NCBI RefSeq assembly: GCF_029637705.1
Contig: NZ_CP121252.1
Location: 2,356,001 to 2,420,000, forward strand
DNA length: 64,000 bases
Direction of reading: 5' to 3'
Source of the DNA: Citricoccus muralis
GTDB lineage: Bacteria; Actinomycetota; Actinomycetes; Actinomycetales; Micrococcaceae
Shown here: positions 27,200-35,629 of the stretch, piece after piece
Numbering within the stretch: position 1 is the first letter of the stretch
Layout of the letters: the number at the start of each line of letters is the position of its first letter
Translations under genes and position numbers: made by a program
Notes under the pieces: model-generated
Seen by the model: only the letters and a program-made list of their open reading frames with translations
What the model was told of the DNA's origin: nothing
Database searches by the model: none

Positions 27200-27862
27200 T
27201 CAGGCGTCCTTCTTGCCCGGCGTGTGCGGGGTGCCCGGGGCCAGGCGGCCATCGGTGAGGGATGGCAGTCGGTCCAGGATGGCGGAGGCGTGGGCTTCTT
27301 TCTCTGCCCCCTCGGCGGCGGCCACATCCCAGCGCCAGAACAACTGGGTGTTGACCAGGCCGAAAATCCGGCTCGCCGAGTGGTATTCCCCGGCCAGCGG
27401 GCCGCGCATCACGGCATCGGAAATCAGCTGAATCTGCGGGCCGCGCACTCGACCGTAGTACAGCTCAGACAAGGAGCCGGGGTGGGTGATGGTCGCGGTG
27501 ATGGGGAAGCTGTCTTCCGAGGAGCGCAAGGCTTCCACGTCTTCGGCGGAGCGGTAGGCGGGCACGACATCGGCGGGCGAGAGCCCGGGGCCAACATCGG
27601 CGTCGTGCCGATCGCGATCCAGCGACCAGAATCCGGACTCGGTGGTCAGCGGACGCACCAGGGTACCGTCGGCTTCGCAGATCCACGATTCGGCCCGGTA
27701 TTCGATGAACGGCAGGCCCTGTTCGGTGAAGTCCACGCGCTGGTAGAAGATCTGGTCGTCGTCCTCACCGGAGCCCAGCCGACCCTGGCCCTCCCAGGAG
27801 CCGAGCACCCACGAGAGCGGGGCGAGCTCGGGAATGAGATCGTACGGTAACTCAGTCGCCAT
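27200..27862 (-). CDS. FABP/nitrobindin-like beta-barrel heme protein
   Basis: A 220-residue protein of the THAP4/nitrobindin-like (formerly DUF1794) family, ten-stranded barrels that bind heme and isomerise peroxynitrite. The family start block LAPLSWVLGSWEGQGRL and the FIEYRAESWIC and FPITATITHPGSLSELYYG stretches are visible. I cannot assign the heme-ligand histidine with certainty. A C-terminal tail after about residue 190 is unstructured and Pro/Gly-rich. It is immediately followed by ygfZ. Confidence 0.8.
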   Translation of the reverse strand: MATELPYDLIPELAPLSWVLGSWEGQGRLGSGEDDDQIFYQRVDFTEQGLPFIEYRAESWICEADGTLVRPLTTESGFWSLDRDRHDADVGPGLSPADVVPAYRSAEDVEALRSSEDSFPITATITHPGSLSELYYGRVRGPQIQLISDAVMRGPLAGEYHSASRIFGLVNTQLFWRWDVAAAEGAEKEAHASAILDRLPSLTDGRLAPGTPHTPGKKDA

Positions 27863-27889
27863 AATGCAGTGGAATCAGCGGGGGTGGGG

Positions 27890-28004
27890 TTACTGCTGGC
27901 CCTTGAACAGGCCGGCAACCACGAGCACGGCGAAGGCGGCCATGGCCAGTCCGGCCAGACCCAGCAGGACCAGGAAGAAGATTTCGAGTGCGAGAAGTGA
28001 CATG
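27890..28004 (-). pseudogene. Small single-span membrane protein gene broken by a one-base shift
   Basis: From an ATG at 28004 the reverse strand reads MSLLALEIFFLVLLG, then shifts frame at a G4 run (27960-27963). In the neighbouring frame it continues LAGLAMAAFAVLVVAGLFKGQQ with a stop at 27890. Joined, the two halves make a coherent 37-residue transmembrane peptide with a basic tail. A TAGACT -10-like box lies seven bases before the ATG, suggesting leaderless expression. It is either a real frameshift, a sequencing error in the homopolymer, or chance; its position beside the nitrobindin-like gene suits a small conserved membrane protein. Confidence 0.4.
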
Positions 28005-28039
28005 GCTTCAGTCTACTGCACGCGAACGCACCCCAACGA

Positions 28040-28375
28040 TCATGAAGGACCGACGTGACGCCCCTCGTGTTCGGCGTGCAACCATTCCTCGGCGAACTCC
28101 GGGGCGGTCATGGCTTCCAGGTCCGCGGCGATCAGCTCCAGGATCTGCTCCCCGGCGGACTCATCCGGCACATCAATACGCAGCTGAGAGGCTCGATCGG
28201 AGCGGCGGCGCACCACCACGGATTCACCAATGACGTCCTGTCCGCGCCCGCCCAGGGCCGAGGTGAGCACCCCGCCGATGAAGCGAAAGGCGCGTTCAAT
28301 CACGTCATCTCCGCCGTCTTCGAGGGCGACGGTGTACGCCTCGGTGGCCGGTTGCTGTGTGGATGCGGTACTCAT
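28040..28375 (-). CDS. Small hypothetical cytoplasmic protein
   Basis: A 111-residue protein with no motif I recognise. It is acidic overall (for example DESAGEQILELIAADLEAM) with a central basic patch (VVVRRRSDRASQLRIDVP), and a C-terminal segment EFAEEWLHAEHEGRH. No signal peptide or membrane segment is seen. It starts four bases after the stop of the membrane-protein gene upstream, with GGATGAGG before the ATG, so the two probably form an operon. Confidence 0.6.
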   Translation of the reverse strand: MSTASTQQPATEAYTVALEDGGDDVIERAFRFIGGVLTSALGGRGQDVIGESVVVRRRSDRASQLRIDVPDESAGEQILELIAADLEAMTAPEFAEEWLHAEHEGRHVGPS

Positions 28376-28379
28376 GGCC

Positions 28380-29339
28380 TCATCCTAACGGCGGAACCAC
28401 CCAGAGCGTGAAGTAGAGCACCATGCCGCTGACCAACACGGGCGCGGCCCCTAGGCTCAGTGTGGCAATCAGTTCACCGCGCCGGGCACCCGAAGCAGCC
28501 TCGGCGGTGAGTGGCTCATCGGTCACCAGAGTGGAGGCGTCGTCGATCAACGTCATGGCCTGCATGTCTTGTTCCTGCTCGACGGCGGCGCGGATCAGCC
28601 CGACGAGGGCACCACTGAGCACCCCGGCCACGGCGAGTGTGGCCACATAGTGGATCTCCCCCTGGTTCAGCCCGGAATACACCCCCAGGGGTAGCGCGCC
28701 GGCCACCACCACCATCACGAAGACTCGCACGGGCAGGGTGGTCGGGAGCAGCCCGATCAGCGCGGCCGCCACCGTACCGGCGAGCAAAGACACCGTGAGC
28801 ACCGGGATCTCGGATACCCCTCCGGTGGGGGTCAGCGCCCCGAGGTCGGCCCCGGTTTCGAACCAGGCGGTCACCGCATCGGTCTGGGTGCGGATCAGCA
28901 GCGCCCAGGCCGAAGCAGAAGTACCAATCGCCACACCGGTCACCGTGGAGGCGGTGGATTCCAGCCGGAATGGGCGCCCCTGGCCGCGCAGCACCTGCAC
29001 CACGAATCCGACCATGGTACCCAGCGCGGTCGCGGCAGCCACCGGTGCCAGCCACAAATCCGGGCGATCGCCCAGCATGACCTCATTGGAGAAGTTCCAC
29101 CGGTCTTCTAACAGGGTGACGGCCCACACGACGACGACCGCGGGCACCGCGATGGTCGCACTGAGCGAGCGGCGCGACGGCGCCCCCAGCAGCCGGGGCC
29201 ACCCCCAGGCAAAGATCAGCAACAACCCGGTCAGCACCGCGGGCACCGCCCAGCGCGCCATCACGGGCGGAATGGACGCCGCCACCATCAACAACACGGC
29301 AGCGGCCACCGAACTAAATGCCAGGGCCGGGAGTCTCAC
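28380..29339 (-). CDS. Polytopic membrane protein of unknown function
   Basis: A 319-residue membrane protein with about eight or nine hydrophobic segments spread through the sequence and an acidic cytoplasmic stretch near residues 250-285 (VEQEQDMQAMTLIDDASTLV). A GTG at 29339 (VRLPALAFSSVAAAVLL) is the likely start, placing the first helix near the N-terminus. The frame stays open further upstream, but that part is polar and lacks a ribosome-binding site. It is divergent from glnR and followed by the small hypothetical gene. I recognise no family. Confidence 0.65.
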   Translation of the reverse strand: MRLPALAFSSVAAAVLLMVAASIPPVMARWAVPAVLTGLLLIFAWGWPRLLGAPSRRSLSATIAVPAVVVVWAVTLLEDRWNFSNEVMLGDRPDLWLAPVAAATALGTMVGFVVQVLRGQGRPFRLESTASTVTGVAIGTSASAWALLIRTQTDAVTAWFETGADLGALTPTGGVSEIPVLTVSLLAGTVAAALIGLLPTTLPVRVFVMVVVAGALPLGVYSGLNQGEIHYVATLAVAGVLSGALVGLIRAAVEQEQDMQAMTLIDDASTLVTDEPLTAEAASGARRGELIATLSLGAAPVLVSGMVLYFTLWVVPPLG

Positions 29340-29412
29340 CGTTCCATCTTTGCATGGTTCTGCGCACAATTCCCGGCGCGTCTCAACACCCCGGCCCACT
29401 CCAACGTCGTTC

Positions 29413-29418
29413 TATACT
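29413..29418 (+). promoter_or_regulatory. Likely -10 box for glnR-mshD
   Basis: TATACT lies 41 bases before the glnR start and is a one-mismatch fit to TATAAT. No convincing -35 hexamer is found 16-18 bases upstream, which is not unusual for actinobacterial promoters. Confidence 0.4.
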
Positions 29419-29459
29419 GAAGCCTGGGCGTTCCCACCCCCGCCCGCCGAAGGAGAACG

Positions 29460-30194
29460 ATGGCTCGCTTGTTGATGCTCTCGCCCCAGGCCACCACCCC
29501 GGGAGCAGCGCTTCCGGCCCTCGAGTTTCTCTCCCACCACATCACCGTGCGCCCCTTCTCTTCGGCCGCACTGCGTGACGTCGACGACGTCGACCTGCTA
29601 CTCATCGATGCCCGCACCGATCTCACCGGCGCCCGCAACGTGGCCCGCCTGGCCCGGCAGACCGCCGAGACCACCCCGGTGGTGCCGTTCGTGACCGAGG
29701 GCGGGCTGGCGGCGATGAGCTCCGAGTGGCCGATCGTGGATTTCCTGCTCGTCTCCGCCGGGCCCACTGAAATCAGCGCCCGACTGCGCATCGCCCTGGA
29801 ACGGGCCGCCACGGTGGCACAGCTGGCCGGTCCAACCACCCAGCTGCGCGCTTCCGGGGTGACCGTGGATGAATCCACCTACACCGCCAAGGTCAACGGG
29901 CAGCCGATGAACCTGACCTACAAAGAGTTCGAACTGCTGAAGTTCCTGGTGGCTGCCCCGGGCCGGGTGTTCACCCGCGAGGAGCTGCTGCACCGGGTGT
30001 GGGGATACGACTATTACGGCGGCACCCGCACCGTTGATGTGCACGTGCGTCGACTGCGGGCCAAGCTGGGTTCCGATCACGAACAACTCATCGGCACGGT
30101 GCGCAACGTGGGCTACCGGTTCGCCCCGCGCGAAGGCCAACGCGCCGAGGCGCTGGCCACCGGTACTGATGACGGCGTTACAGTGGAGTCATGA
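29460..30194 (+). CDS. glnR: GlnR-like OmpR-family response regulator
   Basis: A 244-residue winged-helix regulator. Residues 1 to about 120 form an atypical receiver domain (VDDVDLLLIDARTDLTGARN, VTEGGLAAMSSEWPIVDFLL) resembling GlnR, whose phosphorylation pocket is incomplete. Residues about 130-230 form the OmpR-type DNA-binding domain (LTYKEFELLKFLVAAPGRVF, then the recognition segment YYGGTRTVDVHVRRLRAKLG). GlnR controls nitrogen assimilation in many actinobacteria. A GAAGGAGAA site precedes the ATG. The gene overlaps mshD by four bases, the same glnR-mshD pairing seen in mycobacteria, which strengthens the call. No sensor kinase gene is adjacent. Confidence 0.78.
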   Translation: MARLLMLSPQATTPGAALPALEFLSHHITVRPFSSAALRDVDDVDLLLIDARTDLTGARNVARLARQTAETTPVVPFVTEGGLAAMSSEWPIVDFLLVSAGPTEISARLRIALERAATVAQLAGPTTQLRASGVTVDESTYTAKVNGQPMNLTYKEFELLKFLVAAPGRVFTREELLHRVWGYDYYGGTRTVDVHVRRLRAKLGSDHEQLIGTVRNVGYRFAPREGQRAEALATGTDDGVTVES

Positions 30195-31186
30195 GCGACG
30201 CTTCTTCCCGTTCCTCCGAGCTCACCGATCCCCCTGCGACTAAGATGCTCGACGCCCTGTCTCGGCTGGCCGCGGCCGGCCAAGAAACCGATGGTCAACC
30301 GGCGTTCTCCGATCAAACCTGGGTGGAACTGCGCCGCGGCACCGCCCGGCTGTTCACGCTCCCCGGTAACAACACCGATCACCACGACGGCGACAACGAT
30401 GGCGACAACACGGTGCTCCTCGGCGCGGCATCCCTCTCTGGGGTCGGCACCGAATCCGAACCACTGCTGATCGAGATGCTGATCCACCCCAACCACCGGG
30501 GCCGCGGCCACGGCACCGGCTTGGTCCAAGAACTGCGCAGCCACCTCACCGAGCACCACCCCGACGCCGCACTCAGCGCCTGGGCCCACGGCGACCACCC
30601 CGCCGCCCGACACCTCGCCGCCACCACCGGGCTGACCCCGGCCCGCGAACTCTGGAAGATGGCCCTGCCGCTCTCCACGCCACACCCCACAGCCACCTCC
30701 GCACGCTGGGACGACACCGCACCCGAGGGGATCACGGTGCGGGAATTTGTGCCCGGCCAGGACGATTCAGCCTGGCTGGCCACCAACGCCGCGGCCTTCG
30801 CCGACCACCCTGAGCAGGGCCGGCTCACCCAGGAGGACCTGCGCGAACGTCAGGGCGAAGACTGGTTCTCGGCGGCCGGCTTCTTCGTCGCGGAGGACCC
30901 CCGTCTCGAGGGCGCCTTCGCCGGCTTCCACTGGACGAAGATCCCGGTGGGCTCCACCGACGGCGAGGTCTACGCCGTCGGCGTCCACCCCCAGGCCCAG
31001 GGCAGTGGACTCGGACGCGTGCTCACCGCCCGCGGGCTGAACCACCTGGCGGAGCAGAATCTGGAGCGCATCGTGTTGTATGTTGATGCAGACAACGCCC
31101 CCGCCGTGGCCCTGTACCGTTCCCTGGGCTTTACAATCGACGAAACCGACGTCCTCTTCGTCGGCGCAGTCACCTCCACCGTCTGA
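30191..31186 (+). CDS. mshD: Mycothiol synthase (acetyl-CoA:Cys-GlcN-Ins acetyltransferase)
   Basis: A 331-residue protein with two tandem GNAT domains, catalysing the last step of mycothiol synthesis. The N-terminal domain has MLIHPNHRGRGHGTGLVQEL and the C-terminal domain VGVHPQAQGSGLGRVL, each the acetyl-CoA pyrophosphate loop, followed by YVDADNAPAVALYRSLGF. The double-GNAT layout and YAVGVHPQAQG block are typical of MshD. A Ser/Asp/His-rich insertion sits near residues 55-70 (NNTDHHDGDNDGDN). It starts inside the glnR stop, so the two are coupled. The gene shows that the organism uses mycothiol and is an actinobacterium. Confidence 0.92.
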   Translation: MSDASSRSSELTDPPATKMLDALSRLAAAGQETDGQPAFSDQTWVELRRGTARLFTLPGNNTDHHDGDNDGDNTVLLGAASLSGVGTESEPLLIEMLIHPNHRGRGHGTGLVQELRSHLTEHHPDAALSAWAHGDHPAARHLAATTGLTPARELWKMALPLSTPHPTATSARWDDTAPEGITVREFVPGQDDSAWLATNAAAFADHPEQGRLTQEDLRERQGEDWFSAAGFFVAEDPRLEGAFAGFHWTKIPVGSTDGEVYAVGVHPQAQGSGLGRVLTARGLNHLAEQNLERIVLYVDADNAPAVALYRSLGFTIDETDVLFVGAVTSTV

Positions 31187-31253
31187 ATCCCGCCCCGAGG
31201 CCGGGACACGCTCGCCATCAGCACCGTTCGCACCGAGGAGAGGCATCCGCACC

Positions 31254-32279
31254 ATGCCGACTACTGCGTCCACCTACCCGGGTCTGACCGCCGCCCGCTC
31301 CGCCGAGCATCTGTGGGATGAAGCTCCGCGCGCCACCGTGCTCGCGGCCGGGGTGCTGCCCTGGCGCATCCGGGCAGGCGAACTGGAGGTGCTGATCATT
31401 CACCGCCCCCGCTATAACGACTGGTCCTGGCCCAAGGGCAAGCTCGACGACGGCGAAACCCTGCCCGAGTGCGCGGTCCGCGAAACCCGCGAGGAGATCG
31501 GCCTCGACATCCGGCTCGGCATCCCGCTGCCGGTGACCCACTACACCCTGAAGTCCGGGGCCTCCAAAGAGGTCTGGTACTGGGCCGCGGAAGTCACCAA
31601 ACAGGAAGCCACCCCGGACCACGGCGAGGTAGACAAAGTGGCCTGGGTCAGCCCGAAGAAGGCCCGCAGCAAGCTCACCAATGACGGTGATGTGCTCCCC
31701 CTGGAGGCCCTGGAACAGGCCCACGCCGAGCGACGACTGCGCACCACCCCGTTCGTAGTGCTGCGCCATGCCAAAGCCAAGCCTCGCTCCTCCTGGACCC
31801 GGGCGGAAGGCGAACGCCCGCTGGCCGCCACCGGACGTCGTCAGGCTTTGGCCGTGCGCGCCCTGCTTCAGGCCTGGAAGCCCGTCAAGATCGCGTCCTC
31901 CCCCTGGCGGCGCTGCGTCGAAACAGTGGCTCCCTATGTGCAGAGCACCAAGCGGTCGCTGAAGGAGATCAGCGCGCTCACCGAAAAGAAGGCCGGGAAA
32001 AACCCGAAGCGGGCCGGCCGCGAGATCGTCGGACTGCTCGATCGGGGGCGCCCACAGCTCGTGTGCATGCACCGGCCCGTGCTGCCGCTGGCCCTGCAAC
32101 AGCTGCGTGCCTGGACTCTCGAGGCCGCCACCACCAGCGAGCGCCACCAGGCCATCCTGCGCGCCCTGCCCACCGCCGACCCGTATCTGCGACCGGGCGG
32201 AGTCATCGTGGCCCACCAGTCGGTGGACCGGGAGGGGTGGATCGTCGCCATCGAGGTGTACGACGCCTACGACGGATGA
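31254..32279 (+). CDS. mutT1: Nudix hydrolase fused to a histidine-phosphatase domain (MutT1 type)
   Basis: A 341-residue two-domain protein. Residues about 25-160 form the Nudix domain, with the box GKLDDGETLPECAVRETREE followed by IG. Residues about 170-335 form a histidine-phosphatase domain starting VVLRHAKAKPRSSW and containing SSPWRRCVET. This domain order matches mycobacterial MutT1, which degrades 8-oxo-dGTP and diadenosine polyphosphates to protect against oxidative mutation. The ATG at 31254 is supported by GAGGAGAGG upstream. It follows mshD by 67 bases, so both redox-protective functions are linked. Confidence 0.9.
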   Translation: MPTTASTYPGLTAARSAEHLWDEAPRATVLAAGVLPWRIRAGELEVLIIHRPRYNDWSWPKGKLDDGETLPECAVRETREEIGLDIRLGIPLPVTHYTLKSGASKEVWYWAAEVTKQEATPDHGEVDKVAWVSPKKARSKLTNDGDVLPLEALEQAHAERRLRTTPFVVLRHAKAKPRSSWTRAEGERPLAATGRRQALAVRALLQAWKPVKIASSPWRRCVETVAPYVQSTKRSLKEISALTEKKAGKNPKRAGREIVGLLDRGRPQLVCMHRPVLPLALQQLRAWTLEAATTSERHQAILRALPTADPYLRPGGVIVAHQSVDREGWIVAIEVYDAYDG

Positions 32280-32321
32280 TCCCCTACCCAGCCGGCGCCC
32301 CGATTCGATAAGCTCAAAGAC

Positions 32322-32690
32322 ATGACGTCCGCACCGAAAATCGTCCACGAGCACATCCGCATCGAGCACGACGCCGACCGCGCCCGCTTCGAGCTGTGGC
32401 AGGATCACCCCGGCACCGAAGGGGAGTCCGCCGCCGCCCCGCAGTTCATCGGGTTCCTCGGCTACACCGTGGACGACGTCGAGGACGCCTCCGGGCACAT
32501 CGGACCGGTCTACCGGTTGCAGCACACCATCATCGACGAGCAGTTCTCCCGCCGCGGCTACGCCCGCGCCCTGGTCACGGTGGTCCTGGACCGGCTGCGG
32601 GAGGAAGAAGCCCGCATCAGCCCCGAGTGCAGCTACGTCGCTGACTTCCTGCAGCGTTACCCGGAATATCAGGACCTGGTGGCTCGTTGA
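32322..32690 (+). CDS. Small GNAT-family protein (YjdJ/COG2388 type)
   Basis: A 122-residue compact acetyltransferase-like protein. [21 protein letters not shown] contains the shortened acetyl-CoA loop of this family, followed by [20 protein letters not shown], where the conserved Cys and the C-terminal YPEY block are typical. These small GNATs have no secure general function. It overlaps the thyA region, since its stop at 32690 is two bases before the thyA ATG, suggesting co-translation. Confidence 0.8.
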   Translation: MTSAPKIVHEHIRIEHDADRARFELWQDHPGTEGESAAAPQFIGFLGYTVDDVEDASGHIGPVYRLQHTIIDEQFSRRGYARALVTVVLDRLREEEARISPECSYVADFLQRYPEYQDLVAR

Positions 32691-32692
32691 TC

Positions 32693-33520
32693 ATGACCGT
32701 GACTATTCCCACCCCTTATGAAGATCTGCTTGCTGAGGTGCTGAACGAAGGCTCCGTGAAAACCGATCGCACCGGCACCGGCACCCGCAGTGTCTTCGGG
32801 CGCCAGCTGCGGTTCGACCTCTCCGCGTCGTTCCCGCTGATCACCACCAAGCGGGTGCACTTCAAGTCCATCGTGTACGAACTGCTGTGGTTTTTGCGTG
32901 GGGATTCCAATGTGCGCTGGCTCCAGGAGCGCGGCGTGAGCATCTGGGATGAATGGGCTGACGAGAACGGCGACCTCGGACCCGTCTACGGGGTGCAGTG
33001 GCGGTCCTGGCCGACCCCCAGCGGCGCCCACGTGGACCAGATCGCCCGGGTCCTCGAGCAGCTGCGCACCTCCCCCGATTCCCGGCGCCATCTGGTCACC
33101 GCGTGGAATCCGGCCGAAGTGGACGAGATGGCGTTGCCGCCCTGCCACGCCCTGTTCCAGTTCTATGTGACCCCCGGCGCAGACGGCGAACCCGGCACCC
33201 TGTCCTGCCAGCTCTACCAGCGCTCCGCCGACATGTTCTTGGGCGTGCCGTTCAACATCGCCCAGTACTCACTGCTCACCCTGATGTTCGCTCACCAGCT
33301 GGGGCTGAGGCCCGGGGAGTTCGTGTGGACCGGCGGGGACGTGCACATCTACTCCAACCACGAGGACCAGGTGCGCGAACAGCTCTCCCGCGATCCCTAC
33401 CCGTACCCACAGCTGCGGTTCACCCGCACCCCGGAGGACCTCTTCAGCTACGAGTTTGAGGACTTCGAGCTCGTGGACTACCAGCACCACCCCACCATCA
33501 AGGCGCCGGTCGCCGTCTGA
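32693..33520 (+). CDS. thyA: Thymidylate synthase
   Basis: A 275-residue ThyA converting dUMP to dTMP with methylene-tetrahydrofolate. The catalytic loop [12 protein letters not shown] carries the nucleophile Cys151; the nucleotide-binding segments [20 protein letters not shown] and [13 protein letters not shown] are intact, and the protein ends in KAPVAV, the usual short conserved C-terminus. The ATG at 32693 follows the upstream gene by two bases. The paired folA downstream regenerates the folate cofactor that ThyA oxidises. Confidence 0.97.
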   Translation: MTVTIPTPYEDLLAEVLNEGSVKTDRTGTGTRSVFGRQLRFDLSASFPLITTKRVHFKSIVYELLWFLRGDSNVRWLQERGVSIWDEWADENGDLGPVYGVQWRSWPTPSGAHVDQIARVLEQLRTSPDSRRHLVTAWNPAEVDEMALPPCHALFQFYVTPGADGEPGTLSCQLYQRSADMFLGVPFNIAQYSLLTLMFAHQLGLRPGEFVWTGGDVHIYSNHEDQVREQLSRDPYPYPQLRFTRTPEDLFSYEFEDFELVDYQHHPTIKAPVAV

Positions 33521-33607
33521 GCGCCAGCTCCCCGCCCCTCTATTCTCAGCTCTCCTCCCTCTTCACCTCTCGCCCCGACGCCCGACCCAAGGACTGAACA
33601 CAGCAGC

Positions 33608-34174
33608 ATGAACCCTGACGACGAACCGACCATCCGCGTGGGCATGATTTGGGCCCAGGGGCTCAACGGGGTGATCGGGCGCGATGGCACCATGCCCTGG
33701 CACCTGCCCGAGGACCTGCGTCATTTCCGTGAGCTGACCGTGAACCACCCGGTGGTGATGGGACGCCGCACCTGGGAGTCCTTCCCCGAACAGTTCCGGC
33801 CGCTGCCGGATCGCACTAACATCGTGGTCTCCCGCACCCTGACCATGGACGACGAGATCGCCACCCAGCAAGCCCCCGGCGCCGTGGTCGTGCCCGATTT
33901 TCAGTCGGGACTCAACGCCGCCTTGGAGTCCGACGGGCTGGACCAGGTGTGGGTGATCGGCGGGTCCTCCATCTACGAGCAAGCGCTCGACGTCGCCACC
34001 GTGGTGGAACGCACCCTCATCAATGCGGAGCCCGAGGGCGACACCTACGCCCCCGAGCTCGATGAGTCCTGGCAGCGCACCCGCGTGGAACCGGCCGAAG
34101 GCTGGGTCCGCTCCCGCGAGGGTCTAGAATACCGCTACGAACGCTGGGAACGAGTGGAGAACAACGATGACTGA
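33608..34174 (+). CDS. folA: Dihydrofolate reductase
   Basis: A 188-residue NADPH-dependent reductase that restores tetrahydrofolate. GLNGVIGRDGTMPWHLPEDL is the substrate and Met20-loop block, with VVMGRRTWESFPEQFRPL and VIGGSSIYEQAL following in order. It is slightly long because of an N-terminal nine-residue leader and a charged C-terminal tail. It lies 87 bases after thyA. Its last eight bases overlap the next small membrane-protein gene. Confidence 0.96.
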   Translation: MNPDDEPTIRVGMIWAQGLNGVIGRDGTMPWHLPEDLRHFRELTVNHPVVMGRRTWESFPEQFRPLPDRTNIVVSRTLTMDDEIATQQAPGAVVVPDFQSGLNAALESDGLDQVWVIGGSSIYEQALDVATVVERTLINAEPEGDTYAPELDESWQRTRVEPAEGWVRSREGLEYRYERWERVENNDD

Positions 34175-34400
34175 ACCGCAACGCACGTCCGGACTCTTGG
34201 ACCAGCAGTCCATCACCTTCCTGGCCCTGATCGCCTGCCCGATTCTCGCTCTGGTGTGTGCGGGCATGGGCCTGGTGTTCATCCTGCAGGGTCATCTGAT
34301 CATCGGGGTGCTGTTCATCCTGGTGCTGGCCCAGATCTTCGTGGCCGGCGGACTGTGGGCTTACACTCGGCGCAAGCGCGCTCGTGACGAAACTCGCTGA
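34167..34400 (+). CDS. Small two-span membrane protein
   Basis: A 77-residue protein with two hydrophobic helices (about residues 13-35 and 39-62) and a positively charged C-terminal tail ([11 protein letters not shown]), which predicts both ends in the cytoplasm. It overlaps folA by eight bases, so it should be translated with it. Function unknown; similar small proteins occur next to folA in related actinobacteria as far as I recall, but I cannot name a family. Confidence 0.7.
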   Translation: MTEPQRTSGLLDQQSITFLALIACPILALVCAGMGLVFILQGHLIIGVLFILVLAQIFVAGGLWAYTRRKRARDETR

Positions 34401-34419
34401 AGCCGCGCCGCGTCCCGCG

Positions 34420-34425
34420 TAGAAT
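34420..34425 (+). promoter_or_regulatory. -10 box for a probably leaderless asd transcript
   Basis: TAGAAT lies only seven bases before the asd ATG at 34433, which would place transcription start at or next to the start codon. No ribosome-binding site fits well. Leaderless mRNAs are common in actinobacteria. The -35 region is not clear. Confidence 0.45.
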
Positions 34426-34432
34426 GGGGGCC

Positions 34433-35614
34433 ATGACTTCACAGGCTGCCCCCGACACTCAGACCCTCAAACCCGCTGATACCGCCGCCACCCAGACCGT
34501 GGGCTTGGTCGGCTGGCGCGGCATGGTCGGCTCCGTGCTGCTGCAACGCATGGTGGAAGAAGGCGACTTCGCCAAGATTAACCCGGTGTTCTTCTCCACC
34601 TCCAACGCCGGCGGCCCGGTTCCCGCCCTTCCCGGAGTGGACCCGGACGACACCCTGCGCGACGCCTTCGACATCGACACCCTGGCCTCGTTGCCGATCA
34701 TTCTCACCACCCAGGGCGGGGACTACACCAAAGAGGTGTACCCGCGACTGCGTGCCGCCGGCTGGGACGGACTCTGGATCGACGCCGCCTCCACGCTGCG
34801 GATGGAGGATTCCTCCATCATCGTGCTCGACCCGGTGAACCGCGACGTTATCGACGCCGGACTCGCCTCCGGGGTCAAGGAGTTCGTGGGCGGCAACTGC
34901 ACCGTCTCCACCATGCTGATGGGCCTGGGCGGACTGTTCCGCCGTGGGCTGATCGAGTGGGGCACCTCCATGACCTACCAGGCGGCTTCCGGTGGCGGCG
35001 CCCGCCACATGCGTGAGCTGCTCTCCGGTTTCGGCTCCCTCAACGATGTGGTGGCCGAGGAGCTGACTGACCCGTCGTCGGCAATCCTGGAAATCGACCG
35101 TAAAGTCCTCACCGCTCAGCGCGACGGCTCCATGGACACCACCCAGTTCCAGGTGCCACTGGCCGGCTCCCTGATTCCGTGGATCGACTCGGATCTGGGC
35201 AACGGCACCTCCCGCGAGGAGTGGAAGGCCGGGGTCGAGACGAACAAGATCCTGGGCAACACCGGCGAGATGGTGATCCCGCTGGATTCCCTGTGCGTAC
35301 GCATTGGCGCGCTGCGCAGCCACTCCCAGGCGCTGACCCTGAAGCTCAATCAGGATGTGCCGGTCGACGAGATCGAGCAGATCATCGCCGAGGATAATCA
35401 GTGGGTCCAGCTGGTGCCCAACACCAAGGAAGCCACCATGGAGGCCCTCACCCCGGTGGCCGCCTCCGGTAGCCTCACTATCCCCGTGGGCCGGGTGCGC
35501 AAGCTGGCGATGGGCCCGGAGTACATCTCCGCCTTCACCGTGGGCGACCAGCTGCTCTGGGGTGCCGCCGAGCCGGTGCGCCGCATGCTGCTGATCGCCA
35601 CCGGCAACCTCTAG
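34433..35614 (+). CDS. asd: Aspartate-semialdehyde dehydrogenase (enterobacterial-type)
   Basis: A 393-residue NADP-dependent enzyme converting aspartyl phosphate to aspartate semialdehyde, the branch point to lysine, diaminopimelate, threonine and methionine. The nucleotide motif [19 protein letters not shown], the catalytic cysteine in [11 protein letters not shown] and [15 protein letters not shown] are visible. Block by block it resembles the E. coli-type enzyme ([42 protein letters not shown]) rather than the shorter form typical of corynebacteria and mycobacteria. A 25-residue Thr/Ala-rich leader precedes the core. The ATG at 34433 is preferred over 34424 because of the -10 box spacing. 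Confidence 0.93.
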   Translation: MTSQAAPDTQTLKPADTAATQTVGLVGWRGMVGSVLLQRMVEEGDFAKINPVFFSTSNAGGPVPALPGVDPDDTLRDAFDIDTLASLPIILTTQGGDYTKEVYPRLRAAGWDGLWIDAASTLRMEDSSIIVLDPVNRDVIDAGLASGVKEFVGGNCTVSTMLMGLGGLFRRGLIEWGTSMTYQAASGGGARHMRELLSGFGSLNDVVAEELTDPSSAILEIDRKVLTAQRDGSMDTTQFQVPLAGSLIPWIDSDLGNGTSREEWKAGVETNKILGNTGEMVIPLDSLCVRIGALRSHSQALTLKLNQDVPVDEIEQIIAEDNQWVQLVPNTKEATMEALTPVAASGSLTIPVGRVRKLAMGPEYISAFTVGDQLLWGAAEPVRRMLLIATGNL

Positions 35615-35629
35615 ACCCCTCGAAACTCG

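Noticed and set aside
26231-27850. A long open frame of 539 codons on the forward strand
   Set aside because: It lies antisense to ygfZ and the nitrobindin-like gene, which have clear family motifs; the translation is low complexity and typical of antisense frames in GC-rich DNA.
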